From Streptomyces sp. TLI_146 (GTDB lineage: Bacteria > Actinomycetota > Actinomycetes > Streptomycetales > Streptomycetaceae), in assembly GCF_002846415.1 (NCBI RefSeq), contig NZ_PJMX01000001.1, forward strand, positions 4,216,001 through 4,280,000: 64,000 bases of DNA, written 5' to 3'. Each line of letters begins with the position of its first letter. Within the stretch, counting starts at the first letter, position 1. Below are positions 1 to 9,162 of this stretch, piece by piece. The position numbers and the translations under genes were made by a program. The notes beneath the pieces were generated by a model. The model was not told where the DNA came from. It searched no databases and saw nothing but the letters and a program-made list of their open reading frames with translations.

Positions 1-1456
1 GCGGCACCCCCACCACCGCCACCTCCCGCACCGCCGGATGCCCGTGCAGGACCGACTCGACCTCCACGCAGTAGACGTTCTCGCCGCCCCGGATCACCAC
101 GTCCTTGATCCGGTCGACGACCGCGATCCGGCCGTCCCGGGCCACCGCCAGGTCGCCGGTGCGGAACCAGCCGTCCACGAAGGCGAGTTCGGTGGCGGCG
201 GGGTCGTTCCAGTAGCCGCGCACATTCGACTGGGCGCGCAGCCAGAGCTCGCCGACCTCGCCGTCCGGTACGTCCGCGCCCGAGCGCCCGACGACCCGCA
301 CCTCGGTGGTGGGCGTCGGGCGGCCCACGCTGCCCGGCCACTCCCGGTATTCCGCGCCGAAGTTGGCCAGCACTCCCCCGCTGGTCTCGGTCAGCCCGTA
401 CCCGTTGCGCGGCTCGATCCGCTCCCCGTACCGCTCGGTGAGGCGGCCCACCAGGGTGGGCGGCGCGGTGGAGCCGCCGGTGTTGAACATCCGCAGCGAC
501 TCCAGCGGGTCGCCCGCCCGCTCGGCCTCGTCGAGCAGTTGCAGGGCCGTGGTGGGGACGCCCGCGTAGTGGGTCACGCCGTGTTCGCGGATCAGCGCGA
601 GCGCCCGCCGGGCGTCCCACTTGCGCATCATGACCAGGGTGCCGCCCGAGCCCATCACGGAGTAGAACCCGCTGAACCCGGCGACGTGGAAGAAGGGGTA
701 GGTGACGAGGGAGACCGGCGCGGGGCCCTGGCCCGGCACCAGGCCCCGGCCCAGCGCGGAGGCGGCCGCGTGGAAGCGCGGGTTCATCGCCGCCCCGGCC
801 TGGGCGAGGTGCGTGGCGACGGCGCCCTTGGGGCGGCCGGTGGTGCCGGAGGTGTAAATGATCGTGGCGTCGTCCCCGGGCGAGACCGTCACGTCGGGCG
901 GCCCGGCGGCGGGGTCGGCCGGGCCCAGGTCCTCGTACGCCTCGAAGCCCCCGGGCAGCGGGCCGGTGCCGGCGAAGACCACGCCCGGCACCCGCGCCGC
1001 GCGCGCCCACCCCTCGACCCGCGCCAGCCGCTCCCCGTCCACGAGCAGCACACCGGGCGCGCAGTCGTCGAGCGCGTACGCCAGCTCCGCCTCGGTCCAC
1101 CAGGCGTTCAGCGGCACCGCCACCAGACCGGCCAGCTGCGCGGCCCAGAACGCGATGTGCCACTCGGGGAGGTTGCGCATCGCCACCACCGCGCGGTCGC
1201 CGGGCCGCAGCCCGTACCCCTCGACCAGCCGGCGGGCCAGCGCGGAGGCGGCCGCGAAGAACTCGGCGTAGGTGTGGGTGCCGCTCTCCGCCACCAGGAA
1301 GGGCCGGTCGCCGTACGCCCAGGTGACCTCCACGAACTCGCGCAGGGTCCGCGGGCCCCCGGCGTAGACCGGCACCCCGTCCGGGCCCCGCTCGACGGCG
1401 AAGGGCGCCCCGGGTGCGGTGAGGAGCTCTTCTGCTGCGGCGGGGGTGTACGGCAC
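1..1456 (-). CDS. Acyl-CoA synthetase / AMP-dependent ligase, 3' end beyond window
   Basis: Leftward gene cut by the window edge; about 485 codons are visible. It belongs to the class I adenylate-forming enzymes, which activate a carboxylic acid as acyl-AMP and usually transfer it to CoA. The P-loop motif YTSGTTGRPKG lies near residues 198-208, followed by YGLTET, the GWFRTGDLA motif and the hinge sequence DRIKDVVIRGGENVY. The small C-terminal domain with the catalytic lysine is outside the window. The GTG start at 1456 follows an AAGGAGG ribosome site at seven bases. It lies 65 bp after phzE on the same strand, so it probably closes the phzCDE operon. The substrate cannot be read; a phenazine carboxylate or an aryl acid is a guess from context. 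It could also be a fatty acyl-CoA ligase unrelated to phenazine. Confidence 0.9.
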   Translation of the reverse strand, partial: MPYTPAAAEELLTAPGAPFAVERGPDGVPVYAGGPRTLREFVEVTWAYGDRPFLVAESGTHTYAEFFAAASALARRLVEGYGLRPGDRAVVAMRNLPEWHIAFWAAQLAGLVAVPLNAWWTEAELAYALDDCAPGVLLVDGERLARVEGWARAARVPGVVFAGTGPLPGGFEAYEDLGPADPAAGPPDVTVSPGDDATIIYTSGTTGRPKGAVATHLAQAGAAMNPRFHAAASALGRGLVPGQGPAPVSLVTYPFFHVAGFSGFYSVMGSGGTLVMMRKWDARRALALIREHGVTHYAGVPTTALQLLDEAERAGDPLESLRMFNTGGSTAPPTLVGRLTERYGERIEPRNGYGLTETSGGVLANFGAEYREWPGSVGRPTPTTEVRVVGRSGADVPDGEVGELWLRAQSNVRGYWNDPAATELAFVDGWFRTGDLAVARDGRIAVVDRIKDVVIRGGENVYCVEVESVLHGHPAVREVAVVGVP

Positions 1457-1521
1457 GGGGTGCCCTCCTTGGCGGCGGGTGCGGGGCGCGGGGCTCCCCC
1501 ACAACATAGACGCCGCCCCTC

Positions 1522-3474
1522 TCAGACCGGGCGGCGCGCCTCCCCCGCCAGCGGTCCGGCGCCGGAGCGGATCACTCCGGTCAGCGCCTCGGCGAGGATC
1601 CGCACACCGTCCTCGGTGAGCACCGACTCGGCGTGGAACTGCATCGAGGCGAAGCCGGGCCCGCGCAGCGCGTGCACCTCGCCCGTGTCCGGGTCGCGGC
1701 TGATCTCGATGACGCCGTGGTCGGGGTCGGTGAGCTTGTCGTCGGCGCTGCGGGCGGCGAACGTGTTGTAGAAGCCCACCCGCTCGTACGCGCCGAACAG
1801 GTCGATCTCCTTCTGGACGCCCTGGTTGGGGGTGTCCCGGCGGGCCAGACCCAGGCCCAGCAGGGTCGACAGGACCTGATGGCTGAGGCAGACCGCGACA
1901 AACGGGCGCCGGTCGTCGAGGAGCCGGGTCACCGCGCCCCGCAGATGCGCGATCTTGGGGTGGGCGGTCTCCCGGGGGTCGCCCGGGCCGGGGCCCATGA
2001 CGACCAGGTCGTGGTCGGCCACGTCGTACGGCTCGTCGAAGCGACGGACCGTCACATCCAGCCCCAGGGCGGCCAGTTCGTGGCCGATCATCGATGTGAA
2101 GGTGTCCTCCGCGTCCACGATCAGCACGGTGCGCCCGGCGAGTTCCTCGACGGGGGCGGCCCGCTGTGCGGGGTCGCGCAGCCAGAAACGGGCGATGCGG
2201 TCGTTGCGTCGCTCCAGCGCCTCGCGCACCCGGGCGTGCCCGGCGAACCGCTCGACGGGGGCCGGGCCGGGCGCCCCGGCGGGGCCCGCTTCGAGGGCGG
2301 CGAGCAGCCCGGCGGCCTTCGCCCGGGTCTCGGCGACCTCACTCACCGGGTCGGAGTGGCGCACCAGGGTCGCGCCCACGCCGATGCTGAGCCGCCCCTC
2401 GTCGCTGATGTCGGTGGTGCGGATGAGGATGGCGGAGTCCATGGTGCGCCCGCCGTGCTCGTCGCGGCCGACGAGGGCCATGACGCCGCTGTAGTAGCCG
2501 CGCCCCTCCGGCTCGTACCGCGTGATCACCTTGCAGGCGCTCTCCAGTGGACTGCCGGTCACGGTGGGGGCGAACATCGTCTCGCGCAGGATGTCGCGCA
2601 CGTCGTGGCCGGTGCGGCCCTCGATGAAGTACTCGGTGTGCGCGAGCCGGCCCATCTCCTTGAGGTACGGGCCGACGACCCGGCCGCCGCCCTCGCAGAT
2701 CCGCGCCATCATCTTGAGCTCTTCGTCGACCACCATGTAGAGCTCGTCGGCCTCCTTGCGGTCGGCCAGGAAGGCCATCACGCCGGGCAGGTCGGGGCCC
2801 GTCCGCGGGTAGCGGTAGGTGCCGCTGATGGGGTTCATCACGGCGGTGCCGCCGTGCAGGCTCACATGCCGCTCGGGGCTGGCGCCGACGAAGGTGCGCC
2901 CGCCGGTGTGCACCAGGAACGTCCAGTACGCGCCGGACTCCCGCTCGACCAGCCGCCGGAAGAACGACAGGGCGCTGTGCGGGGTGTACGGCGTGATGTC
3001 GGCGACGAAGGCGCGCTTGATGACGAAGTTGGCGCCCTCGCCGTTGCCGATCTCGTGCTCGATGACGTCGCGCACGATCTCGGCGTAGCTGTCGTCGTGC
3101 ACGTCGAAACGGCCGTCGGTGAGGGTGACCGGCTCGTCCGGCAGCCTCCGTAACGCCTCGGCGAGCGGCAGTTCGCCCTGCTCCTCGACGGACATGACGA
3201 GCAGCGGCTCGCCGTCGTCGGTGCTGGTGAAGCCGCGCTCGGAGATCTGGCGGTACGGGACGACCGCGAGCACCTCGTGGCGGGCGCCCTCGCCGGCGGG
3301 CGCGTCCGGCAGCGGTATCGCGGCCAGGGTGTCGACGGCGGACACCTCGCCGAGCAGCACTTCGAGGACGTCGCGGCCCAGCGTCTCGGGCCGGTGCAGC
3401 AGGGCGTACGCGGCGGGCTCCCGCGCCAGCACCCGGCCCAGCAGGTCCGGTCGCGCGGGGAGTCTGCCGGTCAT
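1522..3474 (-). CDS. phzE: 2-amino-2-deoxyisochorismate (ADIC) synthase PhzE
   Basis: 650 aa. PhzE converts chorismate plus glutamine-derived ammonia to ADIC, the committed step of phenazine biosynthesis. The chorismate-binding (TrpE-like) domain fills roughly residues 20-430 and a fused class I glutamine amidotransferase fills about 460-640. The amidotransferase nucleophile is in VAVCLSHQV (Cys near 528) and the partner His/Glu are in MQFHAES (near 614). The CLSHQ form and the TrpE-TrpG fusion are typical of PhzE rather than of anthranilate synthase. The ATG at 3474 overlaps the phzD stop by four bases (ATGA), so the two are translationally coupled. Codon 108 is TTA (3151-3153), implying dependence on the bldA tRNA. 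An open frame runs further upstream, but only inside phzD. Confidence 0.95.
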   Translation of the reverse strand: MTGRLPARPDLLGRVLAREPAAYALLHRPETLGRDVLEVLLGEVSAVDTLAAIPLPDAPAGEGARHEVLAVVPYRQISERGFTSTDDGEPLLVMSVEEQGELPLAEALRRLPDEPVTLTDGRFDVHDDSYAEIVRDVIEHEIGNGEGANFVIKRAFVADITPYTPHSALSFFRRLVERESGAYWTFLVHTGGRTFVGASPERHVSLHGGTAVMNPISGTYRYPRTGPDLPGVMAFLADRKEADELYMVVDEELKMMARICEGGGRVVGPYLKEMGRLAHTEYFIEGRTGHDVRDILRETMFAPTVTGSPLESACKVITRYEPEGRGYYSGVMALVGRDEHGGRTMDSAILIRTTDISDEGRLSIGVGATLVRHSDPVSEVAETRAKAAGLLAALEAGPAGAPGPAPVERFAGHARVREALERRNDRIARFWLRDPAQRAAPVEELAGRTVLIVDAEDTFTSMIGHELAALGLDVTVRRFDEPYDVADHDLVVMGPGPGDPRETAHPKIAHLRGAVTRLLDDRRPFVAVCLSHQVLSTLLGLGLARRDTPNQGVQKEIDLFGAYERVGFYNTFAARSADDKLTDPDHGVIEISRDPDTGEVHALRGPGFASMQFHAESVLTEDGVRILAEALTGVIRSGAGPLAGEARRPV

Positions 3475-4130
3475 CGGCCCGCCCCGTCCGCCGGGGCCAG
3501 CTCGGCGAGGACCGACTTGGCGGTGGTGACCACGGCGCAGCGCTCGGCCGCGTAGTCCAGGGCCAGGCGGTGGTACTGCTCGGAGAAGTCCGCGACCGCG
3601 TCGGCGACCAGAAAGGGCTGGATGTCGTGGGTGAACGCCTCCACCGCCGTCATCAGCACGCCCACGTGCGCGTACACCCCGCAGACGATCAGCTGGTCGC
3701 GGCCGGCCGCGCGCATCCGCTCCAGGAGGTCCGACTTGAAGAACGCGCTGTAGCGCCACTTGGTGAACACCCAGTCGTCCGCGCCGGGTTCGAGCTCGTC
3801 GATCACCTTGCGGTCCTCCGGGGCGACCCGCATGCCCGGCCCCCAGAAGTCCTTCAGCAGCCCGCGCTCCTGGTCGCTCATCCCGCCGGGCTGCGCGGTG
3901 TAGGCCACCGGGATCCCGGCCGCCGCGCAACTCTCGCGCAGCAGCGCGGCGTTGCGCACCAGGGCGGCGCCGGGCGCCTGGTCCGCCGGGAACGGCCGCA
4001 GGAAGTAGCGCTGCATGTCGTGGACGAGCAGCACGGCGCGGCTCTGGTCGACCTTCCAGGTCGCGGTGTTCGCGGGGAGGTCGCCCTCGGAGGGCATCGG
4101 ATACGGGTCGATGGTGGGCAGGCCCGCCAT
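3471..4130 (-). CDS. phzD: Isochorismatase-type hydrolase PhzD
   Basis: 219 aa, the usual PhzD size. PhzD hydrolyses the vinyl ether of ADIC, giving trans-2,3-dihydro-3-hydroxyanthranilate (DHHA) and pyruvate. Asp38 (LLVHDMQ) and the active-site lysine in VFTKWRYSAF (Lys124) match the catalytic Asp and Lys of the family. VCGVYAHVGV has Gly-Val-Tyr where cysteine hydrolases of the same fold carry a nucleophilic Cys, as expected for isochorismatases. The ATG at 4130 follows an AAAGGA ribosome site. The stop overlaps the phzE start, and phzC ends 65 bp upstream. Confidence 0.95.
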   Translation of the reverse strand: MAGLPTIDPYPMPSEGDLPANTATWKVDQSRAVLLVHDMQRYFLRPFPADQAPGAALVRNAALLRESCAAAGIPVAYTAQPGGMSDQERGLLKDFWGPGMRVAPEDRKVIDELEPGADDWVFTKWRYSAFFKSDLLERMRAAGRDQLIVCGVYAHVGVLMTAVEAFTHDIQPFLVADAVADFSEQYHRLALDYAAERCAVVTTAKSVLAELAPADGAGR

Positions 4131-4195
4131 GGTGGTCCTTTCGCTGTGGGCTCGCGGTGCCGGGGCGTACGGCGTCGTGTGCGGCTGCGGGCGCG

Positions 4196-5368
4196 TCAGC
4201 CCAGCCAGGCCGACGCCACCGAGACCGCCTGGCGCGGGTTGAGGCGGGGGTCGCAGAAGCTCGTGTACTTGTCGCCGACCTCGTGCAGCCGGTCCTGGTC
4301 GGTGACGCACTCGGTGACGTCGTCCGGGGTGGTCTCCAGATGGATGCCGCCCGCCGTGCCGCCCGCCGCGGTGACCGCGCGGTGGAACTCGACGACCTCC
4401 CGTACGACGGTCTTCACCAGCCGCGTCTTGAGGCCCTCGGGGCCGTTGACGGTGTTGCCGTGCATCGGGTCGGTCAGCCAGATCACCGGGTGGCCCGCCG
4501 CGCGCACCGCGGCGACCAGCGACGGCAGCCGCTCCCCCACGGTGTCCGCGCCCATCCGGGCGATCAGCGTGAGGCGTCCTGGCACCCGCTCGGGGTCGAG
4601 CCGCTCGCACAGCGCCAGCAGCTCCGCCGAGGTGGTCCGCGGGCCCACCTTGCAGGCCACCGGGTTGGCCACGGCCGCGAGCAGCGCCACATGGGCGCCG
4701 TCCACCTGGCGGGTGCGCTCGCCGATCCACGGCCAGTGGGTGGAGGTGAGCAGCAGCCGGCCGTCGTCCAGGGTGCGCACCATCGGCAGTTCGTAGTCGA
4801 GCAGCAGCGCCTCGTGGCTGGTCCACACCGGCGCCTCGTGCCGTGCCCCGCGCACCGGACCGCTCCAGCCGAGCAGGTCCAGGATGCCGCGCGCCGCCCA
4901 GTAGCCGGTCAGCATCCGGGTGGGGTCGGGCCTGCGTAACTCCGGATCCGGCTCGGGCGCGTTGACCATGTGGCCCCGGTAGACGGGGAGTTCGACCCCG
5001 GCGACCGTCTCGGTGGGCCGGGAGCGGGGCTTGCCGTACTGGCCCGCCAGGCGCCCGACCCGCAGGACGGGCTTGTGCGAGGTCATCCGCATGACCCCGG
5101 CCAGCACGTCGAGCAGTCCCACCTTGCGGGCCACGTCGCCGTGGCCGTTCTCCGCCCAGTCCTCGGCGCAGTCGCCGGACTGGACGACCTGGACCCGCCC
5201 GGCCGCGACCTCGGCAAGCCGGCCGCGCAGGTGGTCGACGTCGTCCGCCTCGACGAGCGGTGGCAGCGCGGCGAGCTCCTGCCTGACCCGTACGAGATCC
5301 GCGTGGCCTTCCCAGTCCGGTTGCTGCACTGCGGGGAGCGAGCGGAGGAACGTGTGGACGCTGTGCAC
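4196..5368 (-). CDS. phzC: Class II 3-deoxy-D-arabino-heptulosonate 7-phosphate synthase PhzC
   Basis: 390 aa from a GTG at 5368. It condenses phosphoenolpyruvate and erythrose 4-phosphate, raising shikimate/chorismate supply for phenazine formation. Plant-type (class II) DAHP synthase signatures are visible: QSGDCAEDW, RVGRLAGQYGKPRS, VANPVACKVGP, WLTDPMHGNT and GIHLETTPDDVTEC. At about 390 aa it is shorter than primary-metabolism class II enzymes (about 450-460 aa), which carry an N-terminal allosteric extension, so it may escape aromatic feedback (inference). The GTG is chosen because GGGAGGT lies five bases upstream; an ATG at 5395 has no such site. Codon 144 is TTA (4937-4939). First gene of the operon phzC-phzD-phzE-ligase. 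Confidence 0.93.
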   Translation of the reverse strand: MHSVHTFLRSLPAVQQPDWEGHADLVRVRQELAALPPLVEADDVDHLRGRLAEVAAGRVQVVQSGDCAEDWAENGHGDVARKVGLLDVLAGVMRMTSHKPVLRVGRLAGQYGKPRSRPTETVAGVELPVYRGHMVNAPEPDPELRRPDPTRMLTGYWAARGILDLLGWSGPVRGARHEAPVWTSHEALLLDYELPMVRTLDDGRLLLTSTHWPWIGERTRQVDGAHVALLAAVANPVACKVGPRTTSAELLALCERLDPERVPGRLTLIARMGADTVGERLPSLVAAVRAAGHPVIWLTDPMHGNTVNGPEGLKTRLVKTVVREVVEFHRAVTAAGGTAGGIHLETTPDDVTECVTDQDRLHEVGDKYTSFCDPRLNPRQAVSVASAWLG

Positions 5369-5810
5369 CTGATACCTCCCAGGGTGGCGTGGCACCGCTC
5401 ACCCGTAGGCGGATCAGCAAGCGGCCGGACGCCGAGCCTCGCCGACCGCGTGAGCAAAACCGAAGCGGGTTCCCGGGACTCCCGGAAGTGCGGGTGGAAC
5501 CTGGGCCCGACTTGACGGAGTGTGCGTTCCGGCGCCCCGACAGGATCCGGCCGGGGCGGGCCCCGGCGACTTGCGCGCGCCGCGCGGCGGCGTATGGCGG
5601 GCCCGCGGTGGCGCAGCCACCACCGGGGCGCACCGTACCGCGTGGCACAGCGCCGGTAACGGGTGCGCGCCGGCGGGTCGGCAGTGGCGAGCCACCCACG
5701 CGGCGGCGCGATGGGGTGCCCCGTGCACCTCGCCCGTCCGTCGAGTCCCGGCCATTCTCGAAACGGTGGCTTCGATCAGCCGCCCAAACAGCACTAGATG
5801 GGGGTTTCTG
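5369..5810. other. Divergent intergenic region, phzC / IS701-like gene
   Basis: 442 bp with no credible gene. It must hold the leftward promoter for the phzCDE operon and the rightward promoter for the IS701-like gene. I see no good -10/-35 pair, but the region contains the bipartite motif (5472-5521) that also occurs upstream of phzB. A GGGGG ribosome site at 5800-5804 serves the GTG at 5811. Confidence 0.6.
5472..5521 (-). promoter_or_regulatory. Bipartite motif shared by the two phz operon leaders (copy 1)
   Basis: Two blocks match the phzB leader at the same relative spacing. Block one is GGGACTCCCGGAAGT (5475-5489) against GGGACTTTGGCAAGT (14423-14437). Block two is GACTTGACGGAGT (5509-5521) against GACCTGACGGAGT (14457-14469), 12 of 13 identical. 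The offset between copies is a constant 8948 bases, so the spacing inside the motif is conserved. The blocks lie about 107-153 bp upstream of the phzC start, and about 99-145 bp upstream of the phzB start in the other copy. Operator or promoter function is inferred. Confidence 0.5.
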
Positions 5811-7061
5811 GTGAGCGTTCCCGCTGGGGGTATGAGGTCCGTATGGAATCGTCGCGCTGTGCCGTCACAGCGGACTTCACCGGCGGTGATGTACGAGCGC
5901 GAGTTCATGCTCAGGGACATGAGCAACGTGCTGTTCGCCTCCTTACCGAGGCGCGACCAGCGGCACAAGGGCGAGCAGTACCTGCGCGGGCTGCTGACGG
6001 CGAAGGGACGCCGGTCCATCAGGAACGTGGCGGCCTGTCTGGGCGATCCCACCCTGGAGCAGACCCTGCACCACTTCATCTGCAACTCCACCTGGGAGTG
6101 GCGGCCGGTGCGCGAGGCGCTGGCCTGCTGGCTGGGCCAGGTGATCTCGCCGCAGGCCTGGGTGGTGCGGCAGATGTCGATCCCCAAGTCCGGCAGCCAC
6201 TCGGTGGGCGTGGGCCGCAGCTTCGACCTCTACCGCAACCAGATGTTCCACGGCCAGCAGGCCTTCGGCGTGTGGTGCGCCTCCGAGGAGGCGGCGGCGC
6301 CGGTGAACTGGCGCCTGGTCCTGCCCGCAGGGCCGGGCGAGGAGAAGGGTAGGGCCACCGGCGCGTCCGGCGGAAGGTCCTCCCGGCACCCCGTCGAGAC
6401 GCCCGAGGAGTGCGCCACCACCGCGGCGCTGGAGTTCGCGGGCCTGCACGGGGCCCCGCTGCTGCCCGTGGTGCTGGACCTTCCGGTGCGCGACCCCGAG
6501 GCGCTGGTGCGGCGGTTCGGCGCGGCCGGGGTGCCGGTGCTCGCCCGCGTCGGGGCCGCCTCCCTGTTCACCGTGGAGGAGCCCGCCCTGGCCCGGTTCG
6601 GTACCGGCCCGCTGCCGGTGCAGCGGATCCTCGACTCGGTCAAGGGGCGCCGCCAGCGGGTCGGCAGGTTCGACCCGGGCGCGCCCTCGGGCGTACGGCA
6701 CGCTCCGGCGGTCAAGGTACGGGTGGGGCTGCCGGGCGGGACGCCGGTGTTCCGGGACAACCGCGAGGGCGGGCTCGCGCTGGTCGGGGAGTGGGAGGAG
6801 GCGCACCGGGCGCCCACCCAGCTGTGGCTCACCAACATGGGCGGCGTGCCCACGTCCACGCTGCTGAGCCTGACCCGGCTGGCCGACCGGGTCGGCCGGG
6901 ACCTCGCGGAGCACGGGGACCGGTCGGGGCTGCGGGACTTCGAGGGGCGGTCGCTGCGCGGCTGGCACTGCCATATGACGCTGGCCTCGGCGGCCCACGC
7001 CCTGGAGGTCCTGACGGCGAGCCGCAGGCCGGTGGAGGGCTACTTCCCCAAGGTGTCCTGA
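5811..7061 (+). CDS. IS701-family transposase-like protein lacking the first catalytic Asp motif; possible regulator
   Basis: 416 aa from a GTG at 5811 (GGGGG six bases upstream); an ATG at 5889 giving 390 aa is the alternative. The body is IS701-like: FASLPRRDQRHKGEQYLRGL near the N-terminus, SGSHSVGVGRSFD in the middle, and FEGRSLRGWHCHMTL at the end. In active IS701 enzymes the segment before SHSVGV carries a DDTGFPKKG-like motif with the first catalytic acidic residue. Here it reads RQMSIPKSG, with no acidic residue. No terminal inverted repeats are evident around the gene. It contains a TTA codon (5943-5945), unusual for a housekeeping gene and common in Streptomyces regulators. It diverges from phzC, and its 3' end overlaps the convergent GAF/PucR gene by 22 bp. 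A domesticated DNA-binding role is inference; a decayed transposase is the alternative. Confidence 0.75.
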   Translation: MSVPAGGMRSVWNRRAVPSQRTSPAVMYEREFMLRDMSNVLFASLPRRDQRHKGEQYLRGLLTAKGRRSIRNVAACLGDPTLEQTLHHFICNSTWEWRPVREALACWLGQVISPQAWVVRQMSIPKSGSHSVGVGRSFDLYRNQMFHGQQAFGVWCASEEAAAPVNWRLVLPAGPGEEKGRATGASGGRSSRHPVETPEECATTAALEFAGLHGAPLLPVVLDLPVRDPEALVRRFGAAGVPVLARVGAASLFTVEEPALARFGTGPLPVQRILDSVKGRRQRVGRFDPGAPSGVRHAPAVKVRVGLPGGTPVFRDNREGGLALVGEWEEAHRAPTQLWLTNMGGVPTSTLLSLTRLADRVGRDLAEHGDRSGLRDFEGRSLRGWHCHMTLASAAHALEVLTASRRPVEGYFPKVS

Positions 7062-9025
7062 ACCGCCGCGGTGTCGTGCGGGCCGACGGCGGCCCCCCGC
7101 TGGCCGAGCACCGCCTCCCGGCGGCGGCGCAGCACGTCCCGGGCGCGCAGCAGCCGTAGCGCCAGCTGGGCTTCGGTGGCGCGCTCGGGCTGCTGCCAGC
7201 CGGGGCCGAGCAGCTCCGTGATGCGCTCCAGGCGGCGGGTCACCGTGTTGGGGTGGACGTGCAGGCCGCCCGCCGCGCGGGTCGGGCTGCTGCCCGAGGC
7301 GAAGTACGCCTCCATCGTCGCCACCAGGTGCGTCGCGCGCTCGGTGTCGTGGTCGAGCACCGGCCCGATGACCGAGGCGACGAACCCGTCGACGTCGTGG
7401 TCGTCGGAGAGCAGCAGCCCGAGGAAGCCCAGGTCGTCGATGGAGGCGGCGCTGCCCGCGCCGTCGAGCGCGAGCAGCGCGTCGAAGCAGCGCAGCGCCT
7501 CCTGGTAGACCTGGGCCACCGAGGCGAGCGAGGCGGCGGGGCCCGCCGAGGCCACCGTGACGGGCTCGGCGAGCAGCGGCGACAGCTCGCCGGAGACGGC
7601 ACGGGCGACGGCCGAGGCGTCCGTGCCGGGCAGCAGCAGCACGATGTCGCCCTCGTGCACCTTCATCAGCCCGGAGCCGCGGTACGCGTACGACGAGGCC
7701 CACACCACCGCCTTGCCGTGCTCCCCGCCCTGCGGCCGGGCCACCACCACGACGTGCGGCGCGTCCGCGTCGATGCCCAACTGATGGGCCTGGCGGGCGA
7801 GTTGGCCCGGCGACTGGGTGACCGCGGTGAGCAGCCCGTCGAAGAACTCGTCGCGCAGCGGCCCCTCGGCCACGGCCGTGCTGCGCTGCACCACGAGCAG
7901 CAGCGCCACCGTCTGCCCCACCGAGCCGAGGAAGGCCCGCTCGTCCTCGGTGAGCGGCCCGTCGGCCCGCAGCAGCACCAGGCCGCGCTCCACGCCCGCG
8001 CCGACCGGGGCCGCCCAGACGTTCTGTGCGATCTCCACCGGCCCGCCCGCCGCGTGCGCCTCCAGGGCGGCGTCGCGGGTGCGCGCCTCGTCGAGGCCGG
8101 GGGGCTCGCCCGCGCTCGCGAGGGTGCGCCCGCAGCCGTCGCTCACCGCGAGCCCGGCGTCCAGGGTGGTGGCGGCGGCCTTCGCGAGGTCGTGCAGATC
8201 GCCCCCGGCCAGGACCAGTTGGACCAGCGCGGCCAGGGCCCCGGACAGCTGCCGGGTCCGGTCGATGGTGGCCCGTGCGCGGACGCCCGCCGCCTGGAGC
8301 GCGACGATCTCCTTCTGGGAGCGGTCGAGCAGGCGGGCCTTCTCCAGGGCGACGGCGGCGAAGTCCGCGAGGTAGCGCATGAAGCTGATCTCGTCGGGCG
8401 TGAAGTGCCGCACGACCCGGTCCGCCCCGTACAGCGACCCGATGGGCACCCCGCTCTGGCGGATCGGGACCACCATGATGGCGTGCAGCCCCTCGGCCCG
8501 GACGACCGCGTCGAGCTCCTCGCCGTGCGGGATGCGGTCGTCGTTGAGGTAGTCCGCCGTCCAGTAGGGCGCGCCCGTCTCGTGCGCCATCTCGCCCAGG
8601 CCCCGGCTCTCCTCGACCACCAGCCCCACGTTCAGCGAGGTGGTGTCGCCGTCCGAGCTGTGCACGTACGAGCCGCCGCCGGGCCTGCGCAGGCTGATGT
8701 AGGCCATGTCGAACCCGAGCAGTCTTCGAGCGCGGCTCGTGATGACCTTGAGCAGGGTGTCGGGGTCGTAGGGGATCGTCATGTCGTGGACGGTGTTGAC
8801 CAAGTCGGCCATGACGGACTCCCGCTGCCGGCGCTGATGACTGGAGGCCTGGATCTTCAGGGCGAGACGGGTCGCCCTTTCCAGTTCCTCCAGCGGGATC
8901 CGGGGGAGCTTTTCGCGGTGTGCGCGGTCGAGCAACTCCTGAAAGTGCCCGGGGGGTGAATCCAGTGCGAGCAGTTCCAGAACGGCCAGTGCCGGGGCGT
9001 CCGCTAATGCCTTGTCATCCACCAT
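7040..9025 (-). CDS. GAF-domain / PucR (CdaR)-type transcriptional regulator
   Basis: 661 aa. A GAF sensor domain spans about residues 70-235. A linker and CdaR-like region follow, then a C-terminal PucR helix-turn-helix near residues 590-650 (GGLHVHPNTVTRRLERI), the signature of this family. The ATG at 9025 is preferred over 9040 because GGGGGG lies seven bases upstream. Codon 7 is TTA (9005-9007), so translation should depend on bldA. It lies between the IS701-like gene (convergent, overlapping 22 bp) and a divergent methyltransferase gene, inside the phenazine locus, and is a plausible pathway-specific regulator. The GAF ligand cannot be inferred. The protein at 20702-21904 is related over its N-terminal part but lacks the DNA-binding end. 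Confidence 0.88.
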   Translation of the reverse strand: MVDDKALADAPALAVLELLALDSPPGHFQELLDRAHREKLPRIPLEELERATRLALKIQASSHQRRQRESVMADLVNTVHDMTIPYDPDTLLKVITSRARRLLGFDMAYISLRRPGGGSYVHSSDGDTTSLNVGLVVEESRGLGEMAHETGAPYWTADYLNDDRIPHGEELDAVVRAEGLHAIMVVPIRQSGVPIGSLYGADRVVRHFTPDEISFMRYLADFAAVALEKARLLDRSQKEIVALQAAGVRARATIDRTRQLSGALAALVQLVLAGGDLHDLAKAAATTLDAGLAVSDGCGRTLASAGEPPGLDEARTRDAALEAHAAGGPVEIAQNVWAAPVGAGVERGLVLLRADGPLTEDERAFLGSVGQTVALLLVVQRSTAVAEGPLRDEFFDGLLTAVTQSPGQLARQAHQLGIDADAPHVVVVARPQGGEHGKAVVWASSYAYRGSGLMKVHEGDIVLLLPGTDASAVARAVSGELSPLLAEPVTVASAGPAASLASVAQVYQEALRCFDALLALDGAGSAASIDDLGFLGLLLSDDHDVDGFVASVIGPVLDHDTERATHLVATMEAYFASGSSPTRAAGGLHVHPNTVTRRLERITELLGPGWQQPERATEAQLALRLLRARDVLRRRREAVLGQRGAAVGPHDTAAVQDTLGK

Positions 9026-9162
9026 GTCGCCGCCCCCCATAGGCTCGAACCAGGGCGCGAGCCCTCATCGAACTTACGTTCCTCCGTAGGGTGGGTCAAG
9101 TTGCTGACCAGCGGACGGCACCGCCCCGCGCGAGGCCCGACGCGGATCGAATTGGGGCCGGG

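Noticed and set aside
5512..5546. TTGAC-type -35 with a -10 for the IS701-like gene
   Set aside because: No acceptable -10 at 16-19 bp; the bases belong to the motif shared with the phzB leader.
5811..7061. Active insertion sequence
   Set aside because: No terminal inverted repeats or target duplication seen, and the first catalytic Asp motif is absent.
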